This document shows, piece after piece, positions 1-8,150 of a DNA stretch of 64,000 bases. The notes below the pieces were generated by a model. That model was not told the DNA's origin. It did no database searches and saw only the letters and a program-made list of their open reading frames with translations. Position numbers and translations under genes: made by a program. Numbering within the stretch: the stretch's first letter is position 1; the number at the start of each line of letters is the position of its first letter. This stretch comes from Shimia_B sp038528385 (lineage in GTDB: Bacteria; Pseudomonadota; Alphaproteobacteria; Rhodobacterales; Rhodobacteraceae): positions 62,001 to 126,000 of the forward strand of contig JBCBET010000006.1 of NCBI GenBank assembly GCA_038528385.1. Direction: 5' to 3'.

Positions 1-1397
1 CGCTCGGCGAGCTCGGGATCGGGCTGCGCCAGGACCTGCGCGGTGACGTTCACATCCTCGGGCACGGCGAGCCCGAAGAAGGGCGAGGCAGCCGCGAATT
101 CGCGCAGCGTCTTGGGCTCGCCCCAGCTCATGGCGCCACCCACGGAGCGGCCCCCGGCGCGGAGCCGCACGGGCAATAGCGGATCCTCGCTGTCGCGTCC
201 CAGATCGGCCGCGGCGAGGCGCGGGCCCGCGAAGCGCAGAAGGACGCCGCCCCGCTCCACCCAGTCGAGCACGTCCGGCGCGTCCGAGACCTGTGCCACA
301 TCTGCCAGCACGATCACGTCCGGGTTCGCGAGCAGGATGTCGGCCATGGCCCCGTCGATGAGGTCCGCCGTGGGCACGAGCGCCTGTTCGAGATAGTGCA
401 GCGGCGACAGGAGCTGGAGCCCCTCGCGATCCTCGCGGCCCGCCATGAGCGCCACTTCCCGCCGGCGGAGACCATCGTCGGTGAGCGCCACGGCCCCGGT
501 GGAGCGGCTGCCGGCCACGGCGAAGCGCGTGATCCGGTTGCGCAGTTCGGGCGGCAGGACGAGCGCCGTGCCCGCCTGCGCCGCGCCCTCGGGAAATTCC
601 AGCGCGGCGGTGGTGAGGATGCGCTCGACGCCGGACGGGTCCCGCCCGAAGGCCTGGATCGTGGCGGTGAGCGCGCCTGCGCCGCGCAGGCGGTGGCCGG
701 TGACGCGGATCTCGCCATCCTCGAAACGCACGGGTTCGAGCGCGAAGACGGGCCGCGGGCTTTCGAAGGCACGAACGGGGCCCTTCGCCTCGAGCGCGGC
801 AAGGAGGTCTGCCCGCCCGGGGCGAGCGAGGCCATCGGACATCCAGAACGTCTCGAACCCGTCGAGTTCCGCCACGCGGGCGGCGAATTCCCCATGCGCC
901 GTGTCATCGGGCAGCCAAGGCGCGGGCTGGAACCCGGCCAGGCGGGACGGCCAGTTCTCCGCGCCCTGGAAGGTCACATCGTCCTGGTCGGTGAGCTGGG
1001 CAATGGCCACCGCGCGCCCGTCACGGGCGGCGTCGGCCAGAAGCGCCTCCACCCGCTCCATGCGCGCAGCCCAGGTGGGCGCCTCCGCCCAACCGCCGTC
1101 GAGCAGCACGAGGATCGGGCCGCTCCCCGCCTCCTCGGTCTCGGGGTTCAGAACGGGGCCCGCGAAGCCCACGATCGCCGCGGCCACCGCGAGCATGCGA
1201 AGGAGCAGGAGCCAAAGGGGTGTCTTGTCACTCGTCGTCTCCTCGTCGTTCAGCCCGAGGAGAAGCGCCACACCGGGGAAGCGCCGCCGGATCGGCGCGG
1301 GCGGCACCGCGCGCAGGATGAGCCAGAGCACCGGCAGCGCCACGAGGGCAGTCAGGAGCAGCGGCGCGGCGAAGCCTATGGGGCCCAGCGTCCACAT
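1..1397 (-). CDS. BatA/DUF4159-type membrane protein (3' end outside window)
   Basis: Third gene of a moxR / DUF58 / membrane-protein operon. About 465 codons are visible; the C-terminus lies beyond the window edge. The N-terminus starts MWTLGPIGFAAPLLL and has two hydrophobic segments (about residues 8-28 and 60-82), as in the BatA 'aerotolerance regulator' N-terminal region. A soluble part with a von Willebrand-like feel follows, containing ILVLLDGGWAEAP and later VIVLADVAQVSDAP. The start ATG overlaps the DUF58 stop (TGATG), which fixes the start. In alphaproteobacteria this neighbourhood is usually a DUF4159 protein of about 900 residues. That identification comes from context, because the DUF4159 domain itself would lie outside the window. 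Confidence 0.75.
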   Translation of the reverse strand, partial: MWTLGPIGFAAPLLLTALVALPVLWLILRAVPPAPIRRRFPGVALLLGLNDEETTSDKTPLWLLLLRMLAVAAAIVGFAGPVLNPETEEAGSGPILVLLDGGWAEAPTWAARMERVEALLADAARDGRAVAIAQLTDQDDVTFQGAENWPSRLAGFQPAPWLPDDTAHGEFAARVAELDGFETFWMSDGLARPGRADLLAALEAKGPVRAFESPRPVFALEPVRFEDGEIRVTGHRLRGAGALTATIQAFGRDPSGVERILTTAALEFPEGAAQAGTALVLPPELRNRITRFAVAGSRSTGAVALTDDGLRRREVALMAGREDREGLQLLSPLHYLEQALVPTADLIDGAMADILLANPDVIVLADVAQVSDAPDVLDWVERGGVLLRFAGPRLAAADLGRDSEDPLLPVRLRAGGRSVGGAMSWGEPKTLREFAAASPFFGLAVPEDVNVTAQVLAQPDPELAE

Positions 1398-2269
1398 CAG
1401 CGGCGCCGTTCCAGCGCGCCGTAGAGCCAGAGCAGCGTGGGCTGCGCGGAGCTGTCGGTGTGGTGGACGCTGAACTGCCAACCCGCCGCCCGCGCCCAGC
1501 CCGCCAGCAGGTCCTTGCGCGCGGCCAGGCGGTCGAGATAGCGGTTTTTCAGATCGCCCGCCTTCAGCGTCTCGTAGAGCACGCCGCCCCCCATGGATTG
1601 AAAGATCGTGCGCCCGTCATAGGGAAACGCCTCTTCCTCGGGGTCGAGCACCATGAGGAGCGCGCCGCCCACGCCGCGGTCGGCGGCCTTCTTGAGCGCG
1701 TCTTCCACCGGCGCGGGATCGCCCATGAAGTCGGAGATGAAGAGCGCGCGGGAATGGGGCAGCATGCCCCGCGCCTCGGGCACGCCGAAATCGGCGGCCT
1801 CCCCCGGAATGCCGAGCGCGGCGGCGAGGCGTTCGATCTGGTGCTCGCCCGCGCGGGGCGGCAGGTCGAAGCCCGTGAAGCCCACCCGCTCCCCGCCCCG
1901 CAGGAGCAGGATCGAGGTCGCCAGCGCCAGAAGTCGTGCGCGCGCCGCCTTCGACGGATGCGCGCCGGAGGCGAAGTTCATGGAGGCGGCGTAGTCCACC
2001 CAGAGGATGACCGATTGCGCGATCTGCCATTCCCGCTCGCGGACGAATTCGGTGTCGGCCATGGCCGAGCGGCGCCAGTCGATCATGCGCGCGGCATCGC
2101 CCTGCTGCACCGGGCGGTACTGCCAGAAATCGTCGCCGGTGCCCGCCCGCCTGCGGCCATGGGCGCCAAGGAGGACGGTGGCGGCCAATTGCTCTGCCCC
2201 GGCCAAAAGCGCGGGAAACGGCGCGGAGAGCTCTTCAGCCGCCGCGCGCAGAGCCAGGGGCTCGGTCAC
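1397..2269 (-). CDS. DUF58 domain-containing protein
   Basis: A 290-residue protein. It carries the DUF58 signature RPVQQGDAARMIDWRRSA (a GD..R.IDW pattern) near residue 60, followed by a VWA-like stretch (VILWVDYAASMNF) and ALFISDFMGD. The GTG start (VTEPLALR) overlaps the moxR stop as GTGA, so translational coupling is likely. The stop overlaps the next ATG. DUF58 proteins are encoded almost everywhere beside MoxR ATPases and are thought to act with them in envelope or complex-assembly functions. No enzymatic activity can be assigned from the sequence. Confidence 0.88.
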   Translation of the reverse strand: MTEPLALRAAAEELSAPFPALLAGAEQLAATVLLGAHGRRRAGTGDDFWQYRPVQQGDAARMIDWRRSAMADTEFVREREWQIAQSVILWVDYAASMNFASGAHPSKAARARLLALATSILLLRGGERVGFTGFDLPPRAGEHQIERLAAALGIPGEAADFGVPEARGMLPHSRALFISDFMGDPAPVEDALKKAADRGVGGALLMVLDPEEEAFPYDGRTIFQSMGGGVLYETLKAGDLKNRYLDRLAARKDLLAGWARAAGWQFSVHHTDSSAQPTLLWLYGALERRR

Positions 2270-3273
2270 GCAGCGGCCTCCGTCCGCGTGACCTGGGAGA
2301 CGACGGTGTCGATGACGTGATCGATGCTTTCGCCCCGCGCGCGGGCCGAGAAGCTGAGCGCCATGCGGTGCCGCAGCACCGGCCGCGCCATGGAGATGAC
2401 ATCCTCGATCGAGGGCGCGAGGCGACCGCTGAGGAGCGCGTCGGCCCGCACCGTGAGCATGAGCGCTTGCGCGGCCCGGGGCCCTGGGCCCCACGCGACG
2501 TTCTCCCGCACGATCTGCGGCGCGCTGTCCTCCGCCGGGCGGCAGGCGCGCACGAGATCGAGGATCGTCTCCACGATGGCGTCGCCCACCGGCATCCGGC
2601 GCACGAGGGTCTGCGCGGCCATGAGCTCTTCGGTGGTGAAGACGTTGACCGATTCCGCGTCGCTCACGCCCGTTGTGGCGATGAGGATGTCCTTTTCCGT
2701 CTGCCGGTCGGGATAGGGGACGTTGACCTCCACGAGGAAGCGGTCGAGCTGCGCCTCGGGGAGGGGGTATGTCCCCTCCTGTTCGATGGGGTTCTGGGTG
2801 GCGAGCACATGGAAGGGCTTGCCCAGGGGGCGGGAGACGCCGCCCACGGTGACGGCCTTTTCCTGCATCGCCTGCAGCAGCGCCGATTGCGTGCGCGGGC
2901 TCGCGCGGTTGATCTCGTCGGCCATCAGGAGCTGGCAAAAGACCGGCCCCTCCAGAAAGCGGAAATTCCGCGTGCCGTCGGCGGCGGTCTCGAGCACCTC
3001 GGAGCCCAGGATGTCGGCGGGCATGAGATCGGGCGTGAACTGCACGCGCTGATCGTCGAGGCCCATGACCGTGCCCAGCGTATCCACGAGCCGTGTCTTG
3101 CCGAGCCCGGGCAGGCCGATGAGGAGCGCGTGACCGCCGGAGACGAGCGCCGCCAGCACCAGCTCCACCACGCGGTCCTGACCGATGAAACGGGCGCCGA
3201 TGCTCTGGCGCGCGAGCTTCAGCTTCTCTCCCAGCTTCTCGATGTCGGCAACAAGGTCGATCTCGTCTGTCAT
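2266..3273 (-). CDS. MoxR-family AAA+ ATPase
   Basis: A 335-residue AAA+ ATPase of the MoxR type. Walker A is GLPGLGKT (residues 53-60) and Walker B is LLMADEIN (about 115-122). The sensor region contains LATQNPIEQEGTYPLPEAQLDRF, read here as LATQNPIE followed by the EAQLDRF arginine-finger segment. Length is normal for the family. It is first in the operon with DUF58 and the DUF4159-type membrane protein, an arrangement typical of a chaperone-like ATPase acting with VWA/DUF58 partners at the membrane. It is transcribed divergently from the DUF1285 gene across a 63-bp gap. Confidence 0.93.
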   Translation of the reverse strand: MTDEIDLVADIEKLGEKLKLARQSIGARFIGQDRVVELVLAALVSGGHALLIGLPGLGKTRLVDTLGTVMGLDDQRVQFTPDLMPADILGSEVLETAADGTRNFRFLEGPVFCQLLMADEINRASPRTQSALLQAMQEKAVTVGGVSRPLGKPFHVLATQNPIEQEGTYPLPEAQLDRFLVEVNVPYPDRQTEKDILIATTGVSDAESVNVFTTEELMAAQTLVRRMPVGDAIVETILDLVRACRPAEDSAPQIVRENVAWGPGPRAAQALMLTVRADALLSGRLAPSIEDVISMARPVLRHRMALSFSARARGESIDHVIDTVVSQVTRTEAAA

Positions 3274-3336
3274 GGTCTCTCTCCTCGCGCCGGCCTATGT
3301 GAGAACCTAACGTCGGAAGAGGGAATTGCAAAAAAC

Positions 3337-3927
3337 ATGTCGGCTGAAAATATCGTGAAACCCTCCGCGGAGAGCATCGCCGCCTCCGCCCAGGCAGCCC
3401 GCAAGAAAAAGGGGCATCCGCCGGTCCATGACTGGGACCCGCCCTTCTGCGGCGATCTGGACATGGAGATCCGGCGCGACGGCACGTGGTTCTACATGGG
3501 CACGCCCATCGGGCGGCCGGGTCTGGTAAAGCTCTTCTCCTCGATCCTCAGGAAGGACGGGGAGGATTACTTCCTCGTCACCCCGGTGGAAAAGGTGGGC
3601 ATCCGCGTGGAGGACGCGCCCTTCGTAGCGCAGGATTTCAGCGTAGAGGGCGAGGGCGAGGCGCAGGTGCTCACCTTCACGACCCATGTCGACGACGAGG
3701 CCGCCGCCGGGCCCGACCACCCGATCCGCGTGGAGCGCGACCCCGACACCGGCGAGCCCGCGCCCTACGTGCTCATGCGCGCCAATCTGGAGGCGCTCAT
3801 CGACCGCAAGAGCTTCTACCGGCTGGTGGACCTGGGCAAGGAGCATGACGGCTGGTTCGGGGTCTGGTCCTCGGGCCGCTTCTTTCCCATCATCCCCGCC
3901 GAGGAGCTTGGCGAGGAGCGGCCATGA
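3337..3927 (+). CDS. DUF1285 domain-containing protein
   Basis: A 196-residue cytoplasmic protein. DUF1285 hallmarks visible are the opening HDWDPPFCGDLDMEIRRDG, the segment GTWFYMGTPIGRPGLVKLFS, and YFLVTPVEKVGIRVEDAPF. There is no signal peptide or membrane segment. Function is unknown in the family. The ATG at 3337 is chosen because homology starts soon after it and an A-rich leader precedes it. Its stop overlaps the next gene's start (ATGA), so it is coupled to the SDR and isomerase genes downstream. Confidence 0.85.
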   Translation: MSAENIVKPSAESIAASAQAARKKKGHPPVHDWDPPFCGDLDMEIRRDGTWFYMGTPIGRPGLVKLFSSILRKDGEDYFLVTPVEKVGIRVEDAPFVAQDFSVEGEGEAQVLTFTTHVDDEAAAGPDHPIRVERDPDTGEPAPYVLMRANLEALIDRKSFYRLVDLGKEHDGWFGVWSSGRFFPIIPAEELGEERP

Positions 3928-4571
3928 CCGCGCTTATCGTGGGGGCGGGCGCCGGGCTCTCGGCCGCGCTCGCGCGGAAACTCGCGGAGCGCGGTCCGGT
4001 GCACCTCGTGGCGCGCGGCGACAGGATGGCGGCCGTGGCCGCTCAGACCGGCGCGATCACGCACCAGGCCGATGCCACCGATGCCGCCGCGATCCGGGAC
4101 ATCATCGCGCGCCTCGACCGGCTCGACGTGGCGATCTACAACCCGTCGGCCCGGGTGCGGGGCCCCCTCGTCGATCTCGACCCCGAGGAGGTGCGCCGCG
4201 CCGTGGAGGTCACCGCCTTCGGCGCGTTCCTCCTGGGCCAGGCCGCCGCGGAGAAGATGCTGGCCCAGGGCCGCGGCACCATCCTTTTCACCGGGGCCTC
4301 GGCGGGCGTGAAGGGCTTTGCCAATTCCGCGCCCTTCGCCATGGGCAAGTTCGCCCAGCGCGGGCTCGCGCAGAGCATGGCGCGCGAGCTGCACCCCAAG
4401 GGCATCCACGTGGCCTGGATCAACATCGACGGCGCCATCGCCACGTCCGCCGGCTCCGACGCCCGACTCAGCCCCGACGCCATCGCCGAGAGCTACCTCC
4501 ACCTCATCGACCAGCCGCCCTCGGCCTGGTCGAACGAGCTCACGCTGCGCCCGGCCGTGGAGACGTTCTGA
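3924..4571 (+). CDS. Atypical short-chain dehydrogenase/reductase (catalytic Tyr replaced by Phe)
   Basis: A 215-residue Rossmann protein of the SDR superfamily. The nucleotide motif is VGAGAGLSAAL at residues 6-16. An NPSA segment stands in for the usual NNAG, and the active-site Ser lies in FTGASAG (about residue 126). The expected YxxxK reads FAMGK, giving Phe138 and Lys142, so the catalytic tyrosine is absent. It may be a divergent reductase, a sensor, or inactive. It starts inside the DUF1285 stop and its TGA abuts the ATG of the isomerase gene, so the three are probably co-expressed. Confidence 0.85.
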   Translation: MTALIVGAGAGLSAALARKLAERGPVHLVARGDRMAAVAAQTGAITHQADATDAAAIRDIIARLDRLDVAIYNPSARVRGPLVDLDPEEVRRAVEVTAFGAFLLGQAAAEKMLAQGRGTILFTGASAGVKGFANSAPFAMGKFAQRGLAQSMARELHPKGIHVAWINIDGAIATSAGSDARLSPDAIAESYLHLIDQPPSAWSNELTLRPAVETF

Positions 4572-5321
4572 ATGCCCAGGTTCTGCGCCAACCTGACGTG
4601 GCTCTTCACGGAGCTGCCGCTCGTCGAGCGGGTGCGCGCGGCGGCGGAGGCGGGGTTCGAGGGGGTGGAGATCCTCTCCCCCTACGATGTGAATGCCCAG
4701 GAGCTCCGCGATGCTTGCGTGATCGCGGGCGTGAAAGTGGTGCTCATCAACTGCCCGCCGCCGAACTACACGGGCGGGGAGCAGGGCTGGGCCGCAGTGC
4801 CCGCGCTGAGGCACAGGTTCCGCCGCGATTTCGCGCGCGTTCTGCGCTATGCCGGCGTGCTCAAACCCGAATTCCTGCACATCATGGCGGGCGTGGCCGA
4901 GGGGCCGGAGGCCGAGGCCTGCTTCGTCGACAATCTCCGCTGGGCAGCCGCGGAGGCGCCCGCTCAGAAGATAACAATCGAGGTCATAAACCGCCGCACG
5001 ATGCCGGGCTATTTCCTCCATGATTACGAGGCGGCCGCGCGCCTCCTCGACGCGGTGGGCGCGCCCAACGTGGCGCTGCAATTCGACACCTTCCATGCCC
5101 ACCAGATCACCGGCGACGTCGCCGCCACATGGGAGGCGCACCGCGCCCGCGTGGGCCATATTCAGGTGGGCAATGGGGACGACCGGCACGAGCCCTCCGC
5201 CGCCCCTTTCGACCATCCGGCCTTCTTCGAGAGGCTCGATGCGGAAGACTACGGCGGTTGGGTCTCCGGCGAATACGAGCCCGCCCAAGGGACGCTCGCG
5301 GGCCTGGGCTGGATCCGCTGA
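4572..5321 (+). CDS. hyi: Hydroxypyruvate isomerase-like TIM-barrel protein
   Basis: A 249-residue xylose-isomerase-like TIM barrel. The opening PRFCANLTWLFTELPLVER, the metal-ligand segments TIEVINRRTMPGYFL and ALQFDTFHAHQ, VGHIQVGNGDDRHEP and the late SGEYEP match hydroxypyruvate isomerase (Hyi, EC 5.3.1.22), which interconverts hydroxypyruvate and tartronate semialdehyde in glyoxylate metabolism. Length is close to the family norm of about 260. It follows the SDR gene with no gap. A tartronate-semialdehyde reductase would be the expected partner, but the neighbour is an SDR lacking its Tyr, so the pathway role stays open. Related OtnI-type 2-oxo-tetronate isomerases are the main alternative. 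Confidence 0.78.
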   Translation: MPRFCANLTWLFTELPLVERVRAAAEAGFEGVEILSPYDVNAQELRDACVIAGVKVVLINCPPPNYTGGEQGWAAVPALRHRFRRDFARVLRYAGVLKPEFLHIMAGVAEGPEAEACFVDNLRWAAAEAPAQKITIEVINRRTMPGYFLHDYEAAARLLDAVGAPNVALQFDTFHAHQITGDVAATWEAHRARVGHIQVGNGDDRHEPSAAPFDHPAFFERLDAEDYGGWVSGEYEPAQGTLAGLGWIR

Positions 5322-5378
5322 CGCGGGATCTCGACGTGGGCTATGGGGCGTTGAGGCCGGCCCGCTGGCGCGCCCGGC

Positions 5379-6146
5379 CTACTTGTCCTCGTCCTCGTCC
5401 GTCTTGTCGTCGTCCGGCAGGTTGAAGAAGCTGTCGGCGTCCGGGACGTCGTCGCTCCTGTCGTCGTCTTCGTCCTCGGCCCCGCCGCTGAGCGAGAAGG
5501 TCTCGAGCCCGCTGATCGACGTGGGGATCTTGGGCTCTGCGGCGTCCATCTCGAGGCTCTGTTCGGTGCTCACAAGCTTGCGCCGCTCGTCATCGGACAT
5601 GGCCGTGCCCTCGGCGGCCTTCTTGGCGTTGGCCTTCTGCACGGCGGCGTCGAGCTCGGACTGCTTGCAGAGGCCGAGGGCGACGGGGTCGATGGGCTCG
5701 ATATTCGAGATGTTCCAGTGCGTGCGATCGCGGATCGACTGGATCGTGGGCTTCGTCGTGCCCACGAGCTTGCCGATCTGGCCGTCCGAGAGCTCCGGGT
5801 GGAACTTCACGAGCCAGAGGATCGAGGCGGGCCGGTCCTGGCGCTTGGAGAGCGGGGTGTAGCGGGGCCCGCGGCGCTTCTCCTCGCCCTGGGCGGCGGC
5901 GTAGTATTTGAGCTTGAGCTTGTGGGCCGGGTTCTTTTCCGCCTCGTCGATCTGGTCCTGGTCGAGCTGGTTGTTGGCGACGGGATCGAAGCCCTTGACG
6001 CCCGCGGCCACGTCGCCGTCGGCGATGCCCTGCACCTCGAGCTCGTGGAGGCCCACGAAATCGGCGATCTGCTTGAAGCTGATCGTCGTGTTGTCCACCA
6101 GCCAAACGGCGGTGGCCTTTGCCATGATCGGTTTTCCGTCGGCCAT
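5379..6146 (-). CDS. trcR: DUF1013 protein, cell-cycle transcriptional regulator TrcR type
   Basis: A 255-residue protein from ATG 6146. That start has GGAGG five bases upstream; a longer ATG at 6158 lies inside this ribosome-binding site. It has a helix-turn-helix-like N-terminus (ATAVWLVDNTTISFKQIADF, then GLHELEVQGIADGD), the conserved DUF1013 core (RPASILWLVKFHPELSDGQI, GTTKPTIQSIRDRTHWN) and a very acidic tail rich in Asp/Glu. DUF1013 is alphaproteobacterial and is named TrcR in cell-cycle literature, where it acts with the CtrA programme. That role is taken from the family, not seen here. Confidence 0.87.
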   Translation of the reverse strand: MADGKPIMAKATAVWLVDNTTISFKQIADFVGLHELEVQGIADGDVAAGVKGFDPVANNQLDQDQIDEAEKNPAHKLKLKYYAAAQGEEKRRGPRYTPLSKRQDRPASILWLVKFHPELSDGQIGKLVGTTKPTIQSIRDRTHWNISNIEPIDPVALGLCKQSELDAAVQKANAKKAAEGTAMSDDERRKLVSTEQSLEMDAAEPKIPTSISGLETFSLSGGAEDEDDDRSDDVPDADSFFNLPDDDKTDEDEDK

Positions 6147-6271
6147 CCTTGCCTCCATTCGAATGCACTTTCCCCGCTGCCTCGCGGCGGTCCCGGGCGC
6201 CGGGACAGGTTACCTTGTGGGGAAACTTGGCAGCGATATAAGCGGGAGGACCTGAAAGGGAAAGCCCCGAT

Positions 6272-6898
6272 ATGCGTCTCCTCGCACTGCTGCTCCTCCT
6301 GCTCGCCGCCCCGCTCCGGGCGGAGGGCGAGCGTCCGGGAGACTTCGACTACTATGTGCTGGCGCTGAGCTGGTCGCCCAACTGGTGCGCGCGCGAAGGC
6401 GATGCCCGGGATGCCGCGCAATGCGCGCGCGACCTCGGCTGGTCGCTCCACGGCCTCTGGCCGCAATTCGAACGCGGCTGGCCCTCCTTCTGTCCCACCG
6501 CAGAGCGCGCGCCGTCGCGGGCCATGACCGGCGCCATGGCCGACATCATGGGCTCCGGCGGTCTGGCCTGGCACCAATGGCGCAAGCACGGCACCTGCGC
6601 GGGCACGAGTGCTGCGGCCTATTTCGAGGCCGCGCGCAACGCCTATGGCCGCGTCACGCGCCCGCCGGTCCTGCGGGAGCTCGACCGGCAATTCCGCATC
6701 CCCGCCAAGGTCATCGAGGACGCCTTCCTTCAAACGAACCCCGCGCTCGCGCCGGACATGATCACCATCACCTGCCGCGATGGATACATCCACGAGGCGC
6801 GCATCTGCCTCGCGAAGGACCTCACGCCGCGTCCCTGCGGCGCGGATGTCCGCCGCGACTGCGTGGCCGAGGACGCCCTCTTCGACCCCGTGCGATAG
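6272..6898 (+). CDS. Secreted ribonuclease T2 family protein
   Basis: A 208-residue protein with a signal peptide (about residues 1-17) and RNase T2 motifs. CAS-I is WSLHGLWPQ, with His60. CAS-II is WHQWRKHGTC, with Lys105 and His106. Paired cysteines are consistent with a periplasmic or secreted fold. These enzymes cleave RNA through 2',3'-cyclic phosphates. The position usually occupied by the catalytic Glu in HEWxKHG is Gln (Q102), so activity may be altered. It is divergent from trcR across a 125-bp gap. In a genome with several phosphorus-scavenging genes a nutritional role is possible, but this is inference. Confidence 0.88.
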   Translation: MRLLALLLLLLAAPLRAEGERPGDFDYYVLALSWSPNWCAREGDARDAAQCARDLGWSLHGLWPQFERGWPSFCPTAERAPSRAMTGAMADIMGSGGLAWHQWRKHGTCAGTSAAAYFEAARNAYGRVTRPPVLRELDRQFRIPAKVIEDAFLQTNPALAPDMITITCRDGYIHEARICLAKDLTPRPCGADVRRDCVAEDALFDPVR

Positions 6899-7056
6899 CC
6901 GCGCGGCGTCCCGCGACCCGCCGGGCGCGGGCGGCTTTTGGCCGGGTCGCAGGCACCGTTCGATAAGATCAGCGCTCTCCCGGGCCAGCTATGCTATGGT
7001 CAGCGCAGGAGGTCCTGCCACCTCTGGCGGGGCCATGCCACATGGGAGGATACGTC

Positions 7057-7239
7057 TTGGAACCGTCCAAACTCTCAGAATATGCACGCGCGCTCTACCG
7101 GGTCCGCGGCGACAAGGCCGAGGCCGAAGCGGCGCAACGGGCCAAGCGCCACAAGGAGGCCGGTGAGGCGAACGAGGCGGCCCAGTGGCGCGCCGTGAGG
7201 TCCGCGATCCGCGAACTCCGCGGGGCCCATCAAGGCTAG
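7057..7239 (+). CDS. Small conserved-looking hydrophilic protein
   Basis: A 60-residue protein read from a TTG codon that has GGAGG seven bases upstream. The same frame has an ATG at 7042, which overlaps that ribosome-binding site. The product (LEPSKLSEYARALYRVRG, then DKAEAEAAQRAKRHKEAG, then a C-terminal helix ending AIRELRG) is charged, helical and lacks membrane segments. It resembles the small unannotated proteins common in Rhodobacterales. Function is unknown. The good ribosome-binding site and amphipathic helices argue that it is real. Confidence 0.6.
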   Translation: MEPSKLSEYARALYRVRGDKAEAEAAQRAKRHKEAGEANEAAQWRAVRSAIRELRGAHQG

Positions 7240-7378
7240 GGCGCCCTGCGCCTCACGATTCCTTTGCGCGAGGGGCCCGCCGCATATCTGCGCGGCGGGG
7301 CGGTCTGAGGTCGGCTAGATCAACGTGTGCGCCGCGGGGCCACGCAGGAGGTGCACCCCGCCGGGGATGCGCACGCGC

Positions 7379-8146
7379 CTAGTCAGGGCGCGTCCGCCGC
7401 GCGCTCAGCGCAAAGGGCGTGCCAGTCGGATCGGTGAGGAGGGTGAACGGGGCTGCACCCGTTTGCCCGGCGTCTTCCCCTGTCCGGCGCCCGCCGCTCG
7501 CCTCCGCGGCACGGCAGGCCTCCGCGACCGAAGCGACCGTGAGGCGCGGCACCCAGGCGGCGCCCGGCTCCCCTAACCAGGGCGCGGTGGACGATACCGC
7601 AACGAGATCGCCCGACGGCCCGAGGGAGGCGCGATGCGCCGCGCCCTGCCCGGGTGCCTCCCGCCACCCGAAGAGCTCGGCATAGAATGCCTCGGGGAAG
7701 GCGTCTCCTCGCGACAGGTAGATCTCGGGACCGAACTGTCCGCGCGGCGTGGGGAAGTCGTGACGCGACAGCGAAAGCCCCAGACGCGCGCCGAGCGGAT
7801 CGCGGACCAGCGCGTTTCGCCCGACACCGGGCACGTCGAACGGCTGCCGCAGGATTGCTCCACCGAGGGCGCCCACGCGTTCCACCGCCGCGTCCACGTT
7901 CCGAACCTCCAGGTAGGCGATCCAGCCGTCCTCCTCGTTCGGCGGCGTTTCGGCAAATCCGGCGCCCGCCTCGTCCCCGGCGAGGGCGAGGACGAAGTCC
8001 TTCTCCCCGCCGCCCCAGGCGAAGTCCGTGGCCCGCTCCACCAGGTAGTCCCAGCCCGCGACGCGTTCGTAGAACGCCATGGAGCGCGCCCTGTCCGGTG
8101 TGAAAAGATCGTGCCACACGATCTGACTGGCTTTTGAGCGCGTCAT
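7379..8146 (-). CDS. VOC family (glyoxalase/bleomycin-resistance fold) protein
   Basis: A 255-residue protein with two tandem VOC modules. Module 1 begins QIVWHDLFTPDRARSMAFYE and ends VRDPLGARLGL. Module 2 begins FGPEIYLSRGDAFPEAFYAE and ends LTDPTGTPFAL. This is a common two-module architecture for VOC proteins of unknown substrate. ATG 8146 is preceded by GGAGGTGA, part of which is the end of rsgA, so the gene is probably read from the rsgA promoter. The metal ligands cannot be assigned with confidence. Confidence 0.82.
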   Translation of the reverse strand: MTRSKASQIVWHDLFTPDRARSMAFYERVAGWDYLVERATDFAWGGGEKDFVLALAGDEAGAGFAETPPNEEDGWIAYLEVRNVDAAVERVGALGGAILRQPFDVPGVGRNALVRDPLGARLGLSLSRHDFPTPRGQFGPEIYLSRGDAFPEAFYAELFGWREAPGQGAAHRASLGPSGDLVAVSSTAPWLGEPGAAWVPRLTVASVAEACRAAEASGGRRTGEDAGQTGAAPFTLLTDPTGTPFALSARRTRPD

Positions 8147-8150
8147 CGCC

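Noticed and set aside
7276..7299. CCCGCCGC/GCGGCGGG hairpin as a terminator for the small protein gene
   Set aside because: An 8-bp stem exists, but no T-run follows on either strand, so termination is not supported.
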